From positions 124,001-188,000 of the forward strand of contig NBAY01000073.1 in assembly GCA_002794775.1 (NCBI GenBank): 64,000 nt of DNA, read 5' to 3'. Source of the DNA: Porodaedalea pini (lineage: Eukaryota > Basidiomycota > Agaricomycetes > Hymenochaetales > Hymenochaetaceae). Position numbers and translations under genes: made by a program. Shown here in pieces: positions 49,678 to 60,810 of this stretch. Every line of letters starts with the position of its first letter. Position 1 is the first letter of the stretch. The notes under the pieces are model-generated. The model made no database searches, was not told where the DNA came from, and worked only from the letters and a program-made list of their open reading frames with translations.

Positions 49678-51018
49678 TCAACCGATTTCGCTAGCAAGGC
49701 GTGCTAGTGAATCCTTTGGTAAGGGGATCCATAGCGCCTCGCCTCCATCCGCAGCGTTTGACGAGACCACAAGCCCGTGATCGCGAAACTCGCCAAGCAG
49801 CGCACGCATTGCCGTGTCGTTCGTTGCGATGAACTCATCGCGCGCAGCTGCAAAGAGCAGCTCATAGCTCGTCGCGACATGTGCACCGGGCTGTGTCGGG
49901 GCAGTAGAACTTGTCTCAGCAGCGACGGCGTCGATCGCAAGACGCTGTCGTGTACAAATCAGCGCAAAGAGGCGCTTCGCTTTCGCTGTCACGGACGCGA
50001 GAACATGCCTCGCCGCACCTTCCGCGATTGTTCCGCCTGCGGTGCCGATGCCGGCAATATTGGCCTGTCCCCCGCGGCCGCGCTGCCCGGCAGACGCGCC
50101 CGCGTAGGACGTACGGTCCGCATACGCTAGCTCGAAGTCGTACGGCTGCATTGTCGTGAGATCATGCCATATCCAGGCAAACCCGCCCGCCGGAAGAGCC
50201 TGTCCGGTAGAGGTACGGCCTTCGCTCATGCTTGGTTGGCTGGTGCGGGAACGTGCGAAAGTCTCTGTTGTCGACCAAAGTAGTGGGGCCATGATGTGGT
50301 CAACGGAGGCGGCAATATGGATGGATGGATGCGCTGCGAGCGCAGCGAGGCAGTTCTTGGTGCGCTCTGTACGGAGCGCGAGGCCGTCGATGTTGTGGAT
50401 GATGAGGAACAGATGGCGGGCAGTGGGCTTTTGGTCGTATTTTGCCAGGATGCGGCGGCATTGCGCTTCGGGACCTGCGCCGGCGTTGGGCACGTCAGGT
50501 GCACCGATGACCTGCTCCGCTGATGCCAAAAGGTCCTTGAGCGTGAAGTTCGGGAAGAACGCGTTCGCAATGACGACGTGTCCCTTCTTCGCGCAGAGGC
50601 GGGCGAACCTGTTGAGCAGCTTGCGCTTTGAGCCAAAGCCATAGAACAGGAGGTTGAAATTAGAAGAGAGTTCCGTCATATATGCAGGAAAATAATCGAC
50701 ATGAGAATCCGTAAGTGCTGATATCCGTTCATCGAGTGCGGCCGGGTTCTTCAATGCGTGGATGCGTTCGTGGAACTCTTCGGGACTGAGCGGAGCCACG
50801 ATTTGAGAGAACACGCTCGAGGAGGTCTTGGAGGATCGGCTGGCTTGCGTGAAGTAAGCATCAAAGGTGCTGGGGAAGTGGGTGGTGGTAGAAGAGTCGT
50901 TGAGTATGAACTTGCGCGCCCAGGCTGTCGCGTCGCGTCCGACTTCCTCTGCTTCAGAACCAGAATCGACGTCGCTTGCGGGTGCATTTGAGTCGCGTTC
51001 GTCTCCTGAGTCCTCCAT
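49678..51018 (-). CDS. ORC2: Origin recognition complex subunit 2
   Basis: A single exon of 446 residues from the ATG at 51018 (MEDSGDERDSNAPASDVDSG); an in-frame GTG lies 15 bases upstream. The acidic N-terminus leads to an ATPase-like core with NFNLLFYGFGSKRKLLNRFA, the Orc2 signature in place of a canonical Walker A, then VVIANAFFPNFTLKDLL, HLFLIIHNIDGLALR and ASVDHIMAPLLWS. The C-terminal winged-helix part includes YELLFAAARDEFIATND and ends LPKDSLARLASEIG. Orc2 is part of the six-subunit complex that marks replication origins and loads MCM helicase. It is shorter than yeast Orc2 because the N-terminal tail is short. Having no intron is unusual among its neighbours. It diverges from SEC6 across about 220 bases. 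Confidence 0.92.
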   Translation of the reverse strand: MEDSGDERDSNAPASDVDSGSEAEEVGRDATAWARKFILNDSSTTTHFPSTFDAYFTQASRSSKTSSSVFSQIVAPLSPEEFHERIHALKNPAALDERISALTDSHVDYFPAYMTELSSNFNLLFYGFGSKRKLLNRFARLCAKKGHVVIANAFFPNFTLKDLLASAEQVIGAPDVPNAGAGPEAQCRRILAKYDQKPTARHLFLIIHNIDGLALRTERTKNCLAALAAHPSIHIAASVDHIMAPLLWSTTETFARSRTSQPSMSEGRTSTGQALPAGGFAWIWHDLTTMQPYDFELAYADRTSYAGASAGQRGRGGQANIAGIGTAGGTIAEGAARHVLASVTAKAKRLFALICTRQRLAIDAVAAETSSTAPTQPGAHVATSYELLFAAARDEFIATNDTAMRALLGEFRDHGLVVSSNAADGGEALWIPLPKDSLARLASEIG

Positions 51019-51236
51019 CGTGCTTAAAGCCACTCAGTGATAAATTCAAGTAACTGAGCAATGTAGTGTCTTTAGGAGTGAAATAGCTTCTCCAGAACAA
51101 GAGTTGCCGCACTCAAGCAAGAGCGCGTTTCGCGTCAATTTAGGTCCACGTGATCATGACAATACCGTGGCAATAGTTACAGCACACTGCATCGAAACGT
51201 ACATACACCGCCCACTCGGCGGGCTGTGCCTCAGCA
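51019..51236. promoter_or_regulatory. Divergent promoter of ORC2 and SEC6
   Basis: Only 218 bases separate the two start codons, so core promoters of both genes must lie here. It contains a CACGTG core at 51147-51152. Confidence 0.6.
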
Positions 51237-53607
51237 ATGTCGATACAAGTACCCTCAGCGGCCCAGGCCATAGGCGAGTACCTACAATCCCCAGACGACC
51301 TCATGAAAGTCGCCGCATTCCGCAAGAAACTGGAGAAGGAGAAGGCCTCCATTGACGCTAGGCTCAAAACCGGCGTCAAGGAACAGCTCGAGGCAACCCG
51401 GGATGGCTTGCGCAAGCTGCTTGGGACGCGAACGAATGTTCAGGCGATCAAGGACGAAATGGCCACCGTCGATGGTATGTGCCAGAATCCGCAGAACGTC
51501 ATATCGACCTTCGACCAGATCGCACGTGTTTCCATGGTCCACCGTAATTTCGAACAGGTAGAGGAGATGGTGAACAACCTCACTGAGATGCACGCCAAAT
51601 TGGATATGCTCGAAGAGATGCTTTACGCAGATAGACAAGATGTCACCGGGCCTGCACGCAACCTCCTCACGCTACATTTCCACCTCAACCAGCTCGAAGG
51701 CTTTCGAAATCAGACCATGCACCAGTCGAAGAAGGCGACTGCTGAATCTCGTGTCACGCTAGCTCGCTGGTTCGAACGCCTCAACAAATTTGTTTCAGAT
51801 TTCGAAGAGTATTTTGCAGCTCTCAGTAGGAATATATTGCCTATCGTCAGAGCCGGTCATTCGGAGGTTATCGTTAAGTTAGTCAAAATTGCAGAGATCG
51901 AAGGCAAGGAAGATGAGAAGGCGCGTCTGTTCTCTGCCAACTAATGCCCAGAAGACTCATCCCTTCTTGCAGGCCATAGCCATCCGCTTGGTCAAGAAAG
52001 CGGCGAAGATGGATGCCGCAGCAAAATTCAGATCTCTCCAAGCTAACGCTCGCGTTATCAAGCACTACCGCTCTAAGTTGACGAAGAACGTAACCGATTC
52101 AATCAAAACGTCCTTCGAGGAGGCATACCGTCTCGATGAGCGTGACCCAGGCGCGTTCGTGGAGAACTTGAATGAATGGATGTACAAGGACCTCGTTCGA
52201 ATCGAGAACGACGTCGTCCCGTGTTTTCCTCAGAGCTGGGATATCCACTCGCTCTACATCCGTGAGTATCACAAGGCGCTCAATGAAACGCTAAAGAAGA
52301 TTGTTGCCTCTAAACCCGACCCGCCTGTGCTCCTTATCATCCACGCATGGCTGAAAGAGCACAAGAAGAACATGAAGGAGCTGGGTGTGCCTCCAGAGTG
52401 GCTCGAGCCTCCATTATTGGGTGGTAATGAGCAGAGCCTCATCGAGGACTATCTGCAGACCATCATCAGCAAGCTGGATCAGTGGGTTGATAACCTCATG
52501 GCAACGGAAAAGAAGCAATTTATTACGCGTTCGGATCCGCCTGAGCTTGACGCAGAAGGCCTCTACGGAACGCAAGGCGCGGTGATCCTCTTCCAAATGG
52601 TGAATCAGCAAGTCGACCTTGCTATGGAGAGTGGGCAAGGTGCGATCCTTGCGCGTGTTGTCACGGAAAGCGCACGCGTCATGCGCGGCACACAAGAGCA
52701 ATGGGTGCGCCTTGTTGAAGCCGAGTACAAGAAGCAGACGGAAAAGCCAGAGGAGGTCTCAGGTGGACTGGGCGAGTACTGTATTGCACTCGCGAACGAC
52801 CAGATTAAGTGCGCAGATTATGCAGAAGCGCTGTCTGCACGCCTTGAACCGCTCGTGTCGGAGAAGTACAAGGTCGTGATTGTCGAGCGACTAAACGACG
52901 CAATAGACGGCTATCTTGATGTCGCGAAAAAGTGCACGCAGACACTAATTGACATCGTGTTCAACGACCTCAAGCCGGCCTTGAAGCAGCTGTTCCAGCC
53001 TGCGTGGTACGATGGAAACATGGTGCAGATTATCGAGACGATACGCGACTACATGTCAGACTATCAACAATATCTCAACGCGTCTATTCTGGAGCTACTC
53101 GTTGAGGATCTGCTCGATGCGTTCCTCGTATCCTATCTCACTGCCCTTGCGAATGCGCCTAAACTCCGCATGCCCGCAGCGACGGACCGGATCCGGGACG
53201 ATGTCAGCCTCGCATTCAAGTACTTCAGCACACTGAAACCAGCGAAGGAGCTCGAGTCATACTTCGAGGTCGTCGAACTCGTCCTCGCGCTCCTCGAGGC
53301 ATCGAAGAGCCTCGTCTTCCTCTCTTTCTGGGAATTCGCAAAGATCCACGGGCCGAATGTGCCCTTCGTAGAGGGGCTGATGAAAGCACGCGATGATCTG
53401 GATCGCGCGGCAGTGAGCGAGGTCATGGAGAGTGTGAAACGCAAGGTGAAAGAAGAAGGGCTGACCGATCGTAAGTGAACTCATCGCCCGGATCTTTTGG
53501 TTTTCCCATATTTGACTGGTTCATTCGCAGCTCCAGAGCCGACCATTATGAAGAAGATCGCCATCCAGGGAACGTTTGCACGATTGCTTCGCACTGCGGC
53601 ATCGTAG
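51237..53607 (+). CDS. SEC6: Exocyst complex subunit Sec6
   Basis: Starts MSIQVPSAAQAIGEYLQSPD. The N-terminal half is a helical rod with heptads (FRKKLEKEKASIDARLKTG, VEEMVNNLTEMHAKLDMLEE). The second large exon gives the Sec6 body (AIRLVKKAAKMDAAAKFRSL, ANARVIKHYRSKLTKNVTDS, WDIHSLYIREYHKALNETLK) and the C-terminal stacked helices, ending after an intron near 53,475-53,530 in EPTIMKKIAIQGTFARLL. Sec6 tethers secretory vesicles at the plasma membrane in the octameric exocyst. The intron near 51,925-51,979 can be joined in more than one way: donor GTCTGT at 51925 with the acceptor at 51979 keeps phase, but the acceptor at 51972 would give a residue pair closer to what I expect. Family assignment is firm. 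Confidence 0.9.
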
Positions 53608-53784
53608 TGTGAACTCGACGACCTGTCCGCTCGCTATTTTCCGCTCTCTTATCTTCGTGTCCAGAACATCGGGCCATCTCTTTACGTATCTATTCCGACA
53701 TCTGCTTCACCACAATTGTATCAATACACACTGCTGTATTTATATTTCGTACACTGGAAGTTTCACTTTCTCTCATCTACCGTT

Positions 53785-56700
53785 TCAATCTGTTTTGTCT
53801 TTGTCCGCATTTGACTGCGAGCGGTCTGGTAGCCTCCCAGCGACATCGTCGATTTTCCTGAATTGGAAAGGGAATCGAGAAGGATACAAGAACGGACGCA
53901 GATCGAACCCTGCAAATAGACGTCAGACAGGTGCTCTGCTCCGACTCCTTACCCTCGGATATCAGACTCACTGTTATCGTCCGGACTGTAAGACTCCTAA
54001 AAAAGGACATTTCCCAATATAGTTTCTGTGAGTTCTCTGCTGCCGAGGATGGGGTGGGAGAAGGAGTACTTACGGCATGATACGCCGGGGTGAGAGTGGT
54101 CATCTTGTGCCGGTTTCGCGCGTATTCGAAAAAGAAAAGCTTCACTTTATCCGCAATCTTCGAAAAACGATCGGTGTCAGACGGGATGTAGTCATGCGTA
54201 GACTGTGAAAGAACCAGGCGCGCCTACCTGTAGCGGGGAGAGCTTCGACCCCCATTCGTGCACGAGCTTCGTAAACATGCCATAAGGCCCGCACTTCTCT
54301 ACTTTCCTGAGACGCCCGAAAACCGACAGTTCCTCGTATGTCATTCCCATGTCAGCCTGTGCAATGAAAGAGCCATGAGTCTGCGCTCGAAAGTCTGATA
54401 CTGCGGACACTGGAAGCACCTCGTCTGCTTGCACATAACTATCAGTTATAGGTTCTAGCTCGGCCGTGGGGATTGCATCCAAGAAACTGGAAAGAAGAAG
54501 GAAGAAGAACCCGTGAATGTCGGAGAAGCCGACGGCGAGTCCTCTGAAATAAGGTTACGCACTTGGTAAGGATGGGAAGCTCAAACGCATCTCGCGCGTA
54601 GGCAATGAACTTCTTCAAGTCTGTCTTGCTGATTCCGCCGATGGGGTTAATGTCGGCTAGGTTAGTGTTTCGGACCATTCAAGAAAGTAAGTTCAATAGC
54701 CTCGTGTTCTTGTCGTTAGAAGAACGCACCGGAAGAGCAGTCGTATTTGGTCAAATATCCTCGCAGGCTGTAAGATGGGAAGAAAAGGTCAACTTCGAAC
54801 GCTTGCTTCGACGTGACAATGTTCGGCTCGCCTTTCATCGACATTGGCACTTCCTAGAACAAGCAGTCCTCCTGTGCGCCCGCGAACGAAAGGCATAAGT
54901 TGCGCAAACATATATGCGAGGACCATCCGAATGCGAGCCTGCCACGACGATTATCAAACGACGAATGAGAAAGAAGGATAAGAAAGGAGAGTAATAAGGA
55001 AAGTCACTTGGCACATACTTGGATATTCTGTAACGCTAGATTTTCTGCTCCTGATCCACCATGGACCCTGAATTTGGGTGTGATACCGGTCACGAACCCA
55101 AATAGCGTGCGCACGGCAGTCACGACAGTGTCCATGTTGAGATCAATATGGTAGCTGCCAATTGCATCACCAAGCTCCTTCGCGCGCTGTCGCGTGTCCG
55201 GACTGGAATTTTCGGTGCCCATGTAGCATGTGTGGAAGATGCGCTGGCAGAACTCCCGCGGGTCGCTTGGCACATACGGTGATGTCTCCGGCTCGCCGGC
55301 GATGCGTCGTGCGTCAGCGATGACTTGGGCATCTGCAGAACATAGATATGAGTATACTTATTTCAGTACGATGGTCGTGAGCGAAAGCTTTCCTCCGCGG
55401 TTGGCAGCTTCTGAGACGAGCCTGCACATCGAGAACACGATGACAGCGGTCGCACAACTGTCGATGCCGCCACTGAGAGGAATGAAGTATCCTTGAGTTC
55501 GTGACCTGCGGAGATAGTCCCAGAGCCAACATGCTGGGCCAAGTCTAAGCAAGCATCAGGAATAGACATCCGTCATGAAGTGATTTGATGGTAAGACATA
55601 AACGCCACGAACGCGATCTCTTCTTCTGGCCTATGGTAGCGAATTTCAAAGCTCCTATGACCCTCGACATCGAGAACATCCAGCGCCTGCGGGTCAGACA
55701 GTGCAAATGGCACCTCAACACGGTGATAACGCTCCGCCCCCGCGGCCTGCATGCTCCTGCTTGCCTTTGCTCTGTGCGCACGCACGTCCTCTATGTCTAA
55801 CGTGGCTGAAACGACCTCGACATCGTTGAGAGAGAATTGCGAGCCCTGCGCGACTATACGACCATTTGCAGCAATCATGGCACACCCATCGTAGTAGAGT
55901 CGATCGCCATCGCATCCTTGCTGGTTGGCATACAAGTATATGCCTCCGAGCTGGCGTCGAACAGTTCAGCATTTAAAGCGATAGAACTCAGGTGTCGATG
56001 GAGCATTGACCTTGAGAGTTGCCTCTTTGATCAACTCTACGCGAGTATAGAGCTTTCGAAGCTCGTGGTGACTCCCGCTCGAGTTTGTAAATATTTCAAC
56101 CCCGTCAAGGCCCATGATAATATGAGGACTACGGGATGCCAGATGTCAGTGAGTGATGAATACTCGATGAATTGGACTATCGACCTCGCTGGTGTAAATA
56201 GCTCTTCACATAGTTCAATGCCGATGCAGGTGTCAGTCGTGCTAACAACAGCATCTCCAAACGGTACTTTGACCTAGATAACTGGCTTCAGCACGAATTC
56301 ACTGTGCGCAATGTATCTCATACCTGGTTGGTGATCGCTTGGATCATTCGGGGCAGATAATGGTCTTCCACTTGTCTATGCTTCTGCCAAGGTGTGAAGT
56401 ACCGCATCTCGCGATAATTCCCGTCATTCGCAAGCCACATTTTCGGACGAATCATCAGAATTTCGTGATTGTGGATGATGATCCGGCAGTTGTAAATGAC
56501 GTTCTTGTGCGTCACTGGCCTTTGTTTCGAAATATAAGAACATTGACTAGCAAAATCATAGAGTTCGTACATTCCGACGTCGCAGAGAATATCCGACGTA
56601 TCCTCTGATTTCAGGAGCTTCGCAAGGATCTCCCAAGAGTGAAGTACGGTATCGCCTAGAAACGTCGGAATAATATAGTGCAATATGATAACAAAACTAA

Positions 56701-57093
56701 CCTTCCAAAAAGTGGTCGAGACAGCCATAGCCACTGCATAGGAGAGGATAAAGTCTTGAAGGAGAAACATCGTTAAGAAGACGTACGGGATTTCTAGCTC
56801 AGGTCCGACTCTAAGAGTCGCGCCGCGCTCTTTAGCAATCCGGATGCTCTGTAGGATCCTTTCATAGTTTCCCTTCAACAGAAAATCGTCAGATGATTCT
56901 TTTCAAGGAACGGTTTTGACCCTCTACCTCGAAGTCAAGAGCCCATTGATTTAGAGAACTAGACGGTTTGCAAGCTCAGAGGAATTTGTTTTTGTCTGGT
57001 GAGGTCGAAGCTCACCATCTAAAGAAGTCTGTTAGCCTATGAAGGCAAGAAATGGTGAGAGATTTACGTTGCAACAGTAATGAGGTGGCCCAT
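53785..57093 (-). CDS. QNS1: Glutamine-dependent NAD+ synthetase
   Basis: A many-exon minus-strand gene starting [10 protein letters not shown] 3-nt microexon (57018-57016) then gives [11 protein letters not shown] and, in later exons, [40 protein letters not shown]. This nitrilase-type glutaminase half continues with [40 protein letters not shown] and [20 protein letters not shown]. The synthetase half has the PP-loop [56 protein letters not shown] and [20 protein letters not shown], and ends with [20 protein letters not shown]. It makes NAD+ from deamido-NAD+ using glutamine and ATP, the last step of NAD synthesis. All hallmark motifs are present, so it should be active. Confidence 0.95.
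57016..57018 (-). other. 3-nt microexon of the NAD+ synthetase gene
   Basis: On the minus strand, CTTTAG then ATG then GTGAGC. The three bases complete a Thr codon and supply the first two bases of the Cys codon in the conserved [12 protein letters not shown]. No other join I tried gives that motif. Confidence 0.6.
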
Positions 57094-57290
57094 TTATTCA
57101 CACTTGCCAATGTGGCAATGTTTCGCGCACTTGGTGGTTGGTTGCAAGTTGCGCACTTTGTGATGCAGCCGCGGCGTCATTGACTCGCTAATCTTGTGAT
57201 TATCTTATCTCCGAGCTATTGACTAGCATTCTCGTTCAAGTCCGTACTCTGCCTCTCATGTCATCCTAAGCTAGGACTCATATCACAACG

Positions 57291-58354
57291 ATGCCATCTC
57301 CTTTCCCAATTGAACTTTGGATTCTCATCGTCAGGCATGCCGTAGCACGCCCTTGGAAATCAAATCAGTTCAATCCACCCATCGGCGACTTCGACTGCGT
57401 TGAGGGCTTTGCGGAAACTTCAACGGCATTCAAGGAGATAGTTGAAGCTTTCAGGAATGAAGCGCTTGTCATCTCGTGGCTGGATTTTCCACAGATCAGT
57501 GATAATGTAGCGCAGCGATTGAAGTATGTGCAATTTTCTGGCTACAATCGCGGATGCCTTATCACCCACCGGCAGACACCTCGAAATGACGGACATTGAT
57601 ACCTTCGAAACGTACTTTTTTGCGGCTAAGATACATTACCTACCTTCATTCTTTTGCAAGATATCACACTTCTCGCAGCTTACCTCTCTGTCGCTATCTC
57701 CTCCTGAAGACCTTTGCCTTTTCTTGGACCACCTTCAAAAACTTCCGATCTCACGCACCTTGCGGTGCCTTGACATAGACGGAAGCATGTGGAGAAACTC
57801 TAGGATTGGTGTTCCTCCTACAACGGTCTTTGGGTCGTCCATCCTATGTTTCCCGAACTTACTGCGGTTACGTATCTTCGAAGAGCTACTTGACCTCCCA
57901 GGCACGATCGACGAGCATTTTGTAGTACGTACAGTCTCGTGTATACGAGCGTCTTGACTAATGATATCCATAGAGCAGCTTGGCCTCGTTCCTAAGTGGC
58001 TCGCAGAATCTCAAACTCTTGTCTTTTCACGCTGCTTTGGACGACGATGCCGCGTTGGTCGAACAACTCTCGATACATCGGACCTCTATTGAACATCTTC
58101 AGCCATCGGAAGGCTATGAGCGGCACATGGTCGACTGTCCATTATGCACAGACAACTACGACCATGCTAGTGTAGTCCAGAGAGAAAATGTCGCCACGCT
58201 TATCCTGGCTCAGAAACTTCCAAACCTCACGGAAGTCCGTTGGGCACATACGTGGATTAGGACTCGCGAAGACGAGAGCGGTCAACGAGGGACAACTATT
58301 TTGAGAGAGGGAGACAATGTAATCTTGTCAAGAAATGAAGGAGGTATTAGGTGA
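57291..58354 (+). CDS. F-box-like protein with LRR-like repeats, copy A
   Basis: Three exons (57291-57523, 57576-57924, 57974-58354) give 320 residues. The N-terminus PFPIELWILIVRHAVARPW is F-box-like, followed by FDCVEGFAETSTAFKEIVEA. The middle carries irregular leucine repeats (LTSLSLSPPEDLCLFLDHLQ, FPNLLRLRIFEELLDLPG). The C-terminus has NVATLILAQKLPNLTEVRWA and the tail EGDNVILSRNEGG. Copy B at 60.8 kb has the same three-exon plan; in both the first two exons total exactly 582 nt. This is a lineage-expanded family; members probably bind Skp1 and select SCF substrates, an inference. A cysteine pair CPLC near residue 248 is specific to this copy. Confidence 0.75.
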
Positions 58355-58886
58355 TGTTCAAACCGTGACATTCTGGTCGTCGTTGGACAATAAATGCCTA
58401 TTTCTCGAGAAAAGAGTTTCTACGTGTTTTCACTCTTCTCAAAATTTCCCGTGTTGTCTTTTCTTAGCGGCATCCTCGTTGCCGTCATGTGGTCTCGAAT
58501 TTGGAGGAGCTCGTGACTTGGCGCGTGCCTCTTTTAGACGCCCACTAATTGCATCTGGTACGTTCTCTCTTATCTGGGAATTATAAATTACTTCGAGCTT
58601 ACTTCCATCCTGCTATGCAAGTCCAAGTGCTCAAAAACATGAGGTTCTCTGCGCCTCCTTGTGTTCTCGAGTGTCCTGTTTTCCTTTAATGACCGTATAG
58701 GTAAGGAAAAGTTCTTCTCTTATCTCTGACGAGGCCGACTTCTCAATGATCCTTCCGTGCCACTGTGTGAAGAAGGTAGTGGAGGTATACTTCTTGGGCG
58801 TCTTAATCTGTACATAAGGCTGGAGACGTTAAGCGCCAGACCGACTCGCCAAACTCACACCCCAACTCCTATCTCTCTCGAGCATA
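58355..58886. other. Intergenic region, 0.5 kb
   Basis: Between the F-box-like copy A and the RBR gene. No gene seen; the end is probably the RBR promoter. Confidence 0.5.
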
Positions 58887-60354
58887 ATGCTGTCAAACCA
58901 GAGCCCAGGCGATGGAGAAGACGGCGTTGTCGAATACGGCATCATTGAAGACTTTTATCGCTTTGGCCTAAAGGACGTGGAGGATATCAAGCAGGGTAGC
59001 AAGGGCAAAGAAACAGTCAAGACTGACGCAGAAATTGCCCTTGACGTCTTTGCGGAGGATGGCGCGGCGGCATTGACTAGCTTCAAGGACCAAATGCTGG
59101 CGCACAGTGTCCAATGTGCACTGGAGACCGATAGCACCCTCTTACAGGAATGGGCGCAAGTTGAGCGTCGTGAGCGGGAAGATCATAACATAGCTCTTGC
59201 TTTATCGAAAGGATCGTCATCGTTCGCAGGCTATCCCTCTTCAGCATCTTCTGCACTTACTCCTTCGTCATCGTCGGTAAACATGGGACGTTTTTCGTCG
59301 TCTTTCGAGCAGTCTTCTACGGGACCTCTGGCGACGGCTTCGCTTTCACGGACAATCGCATCGAGCTCTCGTCTCAGTACCTCACCATCTTCTTTAGGAT
59401 CACCGCACGTAGACAAAGAGTAAGCCTATAGCTATGCTACTATGCCAAAAAAAACCTGACTCCGGAAAAAAAAGCATGAATGTATCGTCTGCATGGATAC
59501 GATCATCGGGATCGCGGTCAAGGTTCCCTGTGGTCATTTTTACGACAAAAACTGCCTCGTCGAACTGTTCACGGCTACGATGTCGGACGAGTCCCTGTTC
59601 CCTCCTCGTTGTTGCAAGCAGGAGATACCGGTCTATCGAGTCAGTGCCTACTTGAGGTCCGATGTTCGCAGGCTCTTTGACCAGAAGGCGCTGGAGTTTT
59701 CCACGCAAATTCGTCTTTACTGTTCGAACAAGACATGCAGCCGCTTCTTAGGTCCGAGAGCCGATAGCGCCTCAAATGTCAATTGCCCAACATGTAGTGC
59801 GTCGACATGCGCATTGTGCTCGGACCCTGGTCATGCAAAGTCAGTCCCATGTAAGGACGACGACGCAGCGCAGATTGTACTGGCGTTGGGTCGCGAGCAA
59901 GGCTGGCAGCGGTGTCCGGGTTGCCGGCAACTCGTCGAGCTTAATATCGGCTGCTACCACATGACGTGTCGGTGCAGGGCCCAATTCTGCTATCTCTGCG
60001 CTGCGCTCTGGAAGAGCTGTTCCTGTCCCCAGTGGGACGAGCAGCGACTTGTCGCTGCGGCGGAACAGCGTGTGCAGAGGATGCCAGTTGCAGAGCGGCC
60101 GAATGGAAATCTCCTCGATGCTGTCCAACGCGTGGCGCGGAACCTTCGCGTTAACCACGAGTGTGCGCACACGCGATTTGCGTATAGGCGTGGAGGTGGT
60201 CGTTGCGAGACATGCAGCCATCACCTACCGACATTCCTGATGGCAAGTGTAGCATCCATCCGCTTGCTGACCGGGGATTTACTGATGATATCGTCAGAGA
60301 TGTACCGGGTGTCAGATCCTGCTGTGCCGTCGCTGCCAGATGAACAGAATTTGA
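58887..60354 (+). CDS. RBR-type (RING-IBR-RING) E3 ubiquitin ligase
   Basis: Three exons (58887-59408, 59475-60242, 60298-60354) give 448 residues. The N-terminal 170 residues are Ser-rich with two charged helices (EREDHNIALAL). Exon 2 opens with RING1 (HECIVCMDTIIGIAVKVPCG, then HFYDKNC and CCKQEI). An IBR follows (YCSNKTCSRFLGP, NCPTCSASTCALC). RING2 is RCPGCRQLVELNIGCYHMTC then RCRAQFCYLCAALWKSC; Cys334 in GCYHM is the likely thioester cysteine. The last intron has a GC donor (GCAAGT, 60243-60297); removing it gives RCTGCQILLCRRCQMNRI and a stop, a cysteine-rich end expected in this subfamily, whereas reading through gives unrelated sequence. RBR ligases accept ubiquitin on cysteine before transfer. 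Substrate unknown. Confidence 0.88.
60243..60297 (+). other. GC-AG intron of the RBR gene
   Basis: 55 nt, donor ATG/GCAAGT, acceptor GTCAG. Splicing restores a Cys-rich C-terminus with two C-x2-C pairs and a stop at 60352-60354. Confidence 0.7.
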
Positions 60355-60810
60355 CCACAACCCACTTAGAGCGCGATGCATACGATGTATGCTGGCCAGA
60401 CATTTTCTTGCTAAACATGACATTTGTATCATACAACGTCTTTCTTTGTCAGTGAAAACGAAAGGTTGCACCTTCAGTTTATTTCATCGTCTCCCAGGTC
60501 GTTGGCTGGTGGGTCAATCGGATTGTCCAACAACTTGAATAACTCTGCGAGATAATGCCCATCCGCGGCACGGGCGCTAAAGAACGTGATGCAAAATGAG
60601 TCAGCAGGCGCCACTCCTTGATGTGGCGAGGCCTGCGTCTCTCATCACCAAGGAGGTGGCCGCCAAGTGCCTCTTACAAACGCTGTCACAATCCATGTTC
60701 AGTCGCTCGAAGTTAAGTGAAAACGTCTGAAAGCACTTCGCTGCGGACGAGGAACACTATATTTGCTTATCAAAAGTCACTCTCAAACTCAAGCTGAAGC
60801 TCCAACGATA
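60355..60810. other. Intergenic region, 0.46 kb
   Basis: Between the RBR gene and F-box-like copy B. No gene seen. Confidence 0.5.

Noticed and set aside
53900..53990. TTCGATC-like T-loop suggesting a minus-strand tRNA
   Set aside because: The T-arm cannot pair, and the bases are explained by the last intron and exon of NAD+ synthetase (FDLRPFLYP).
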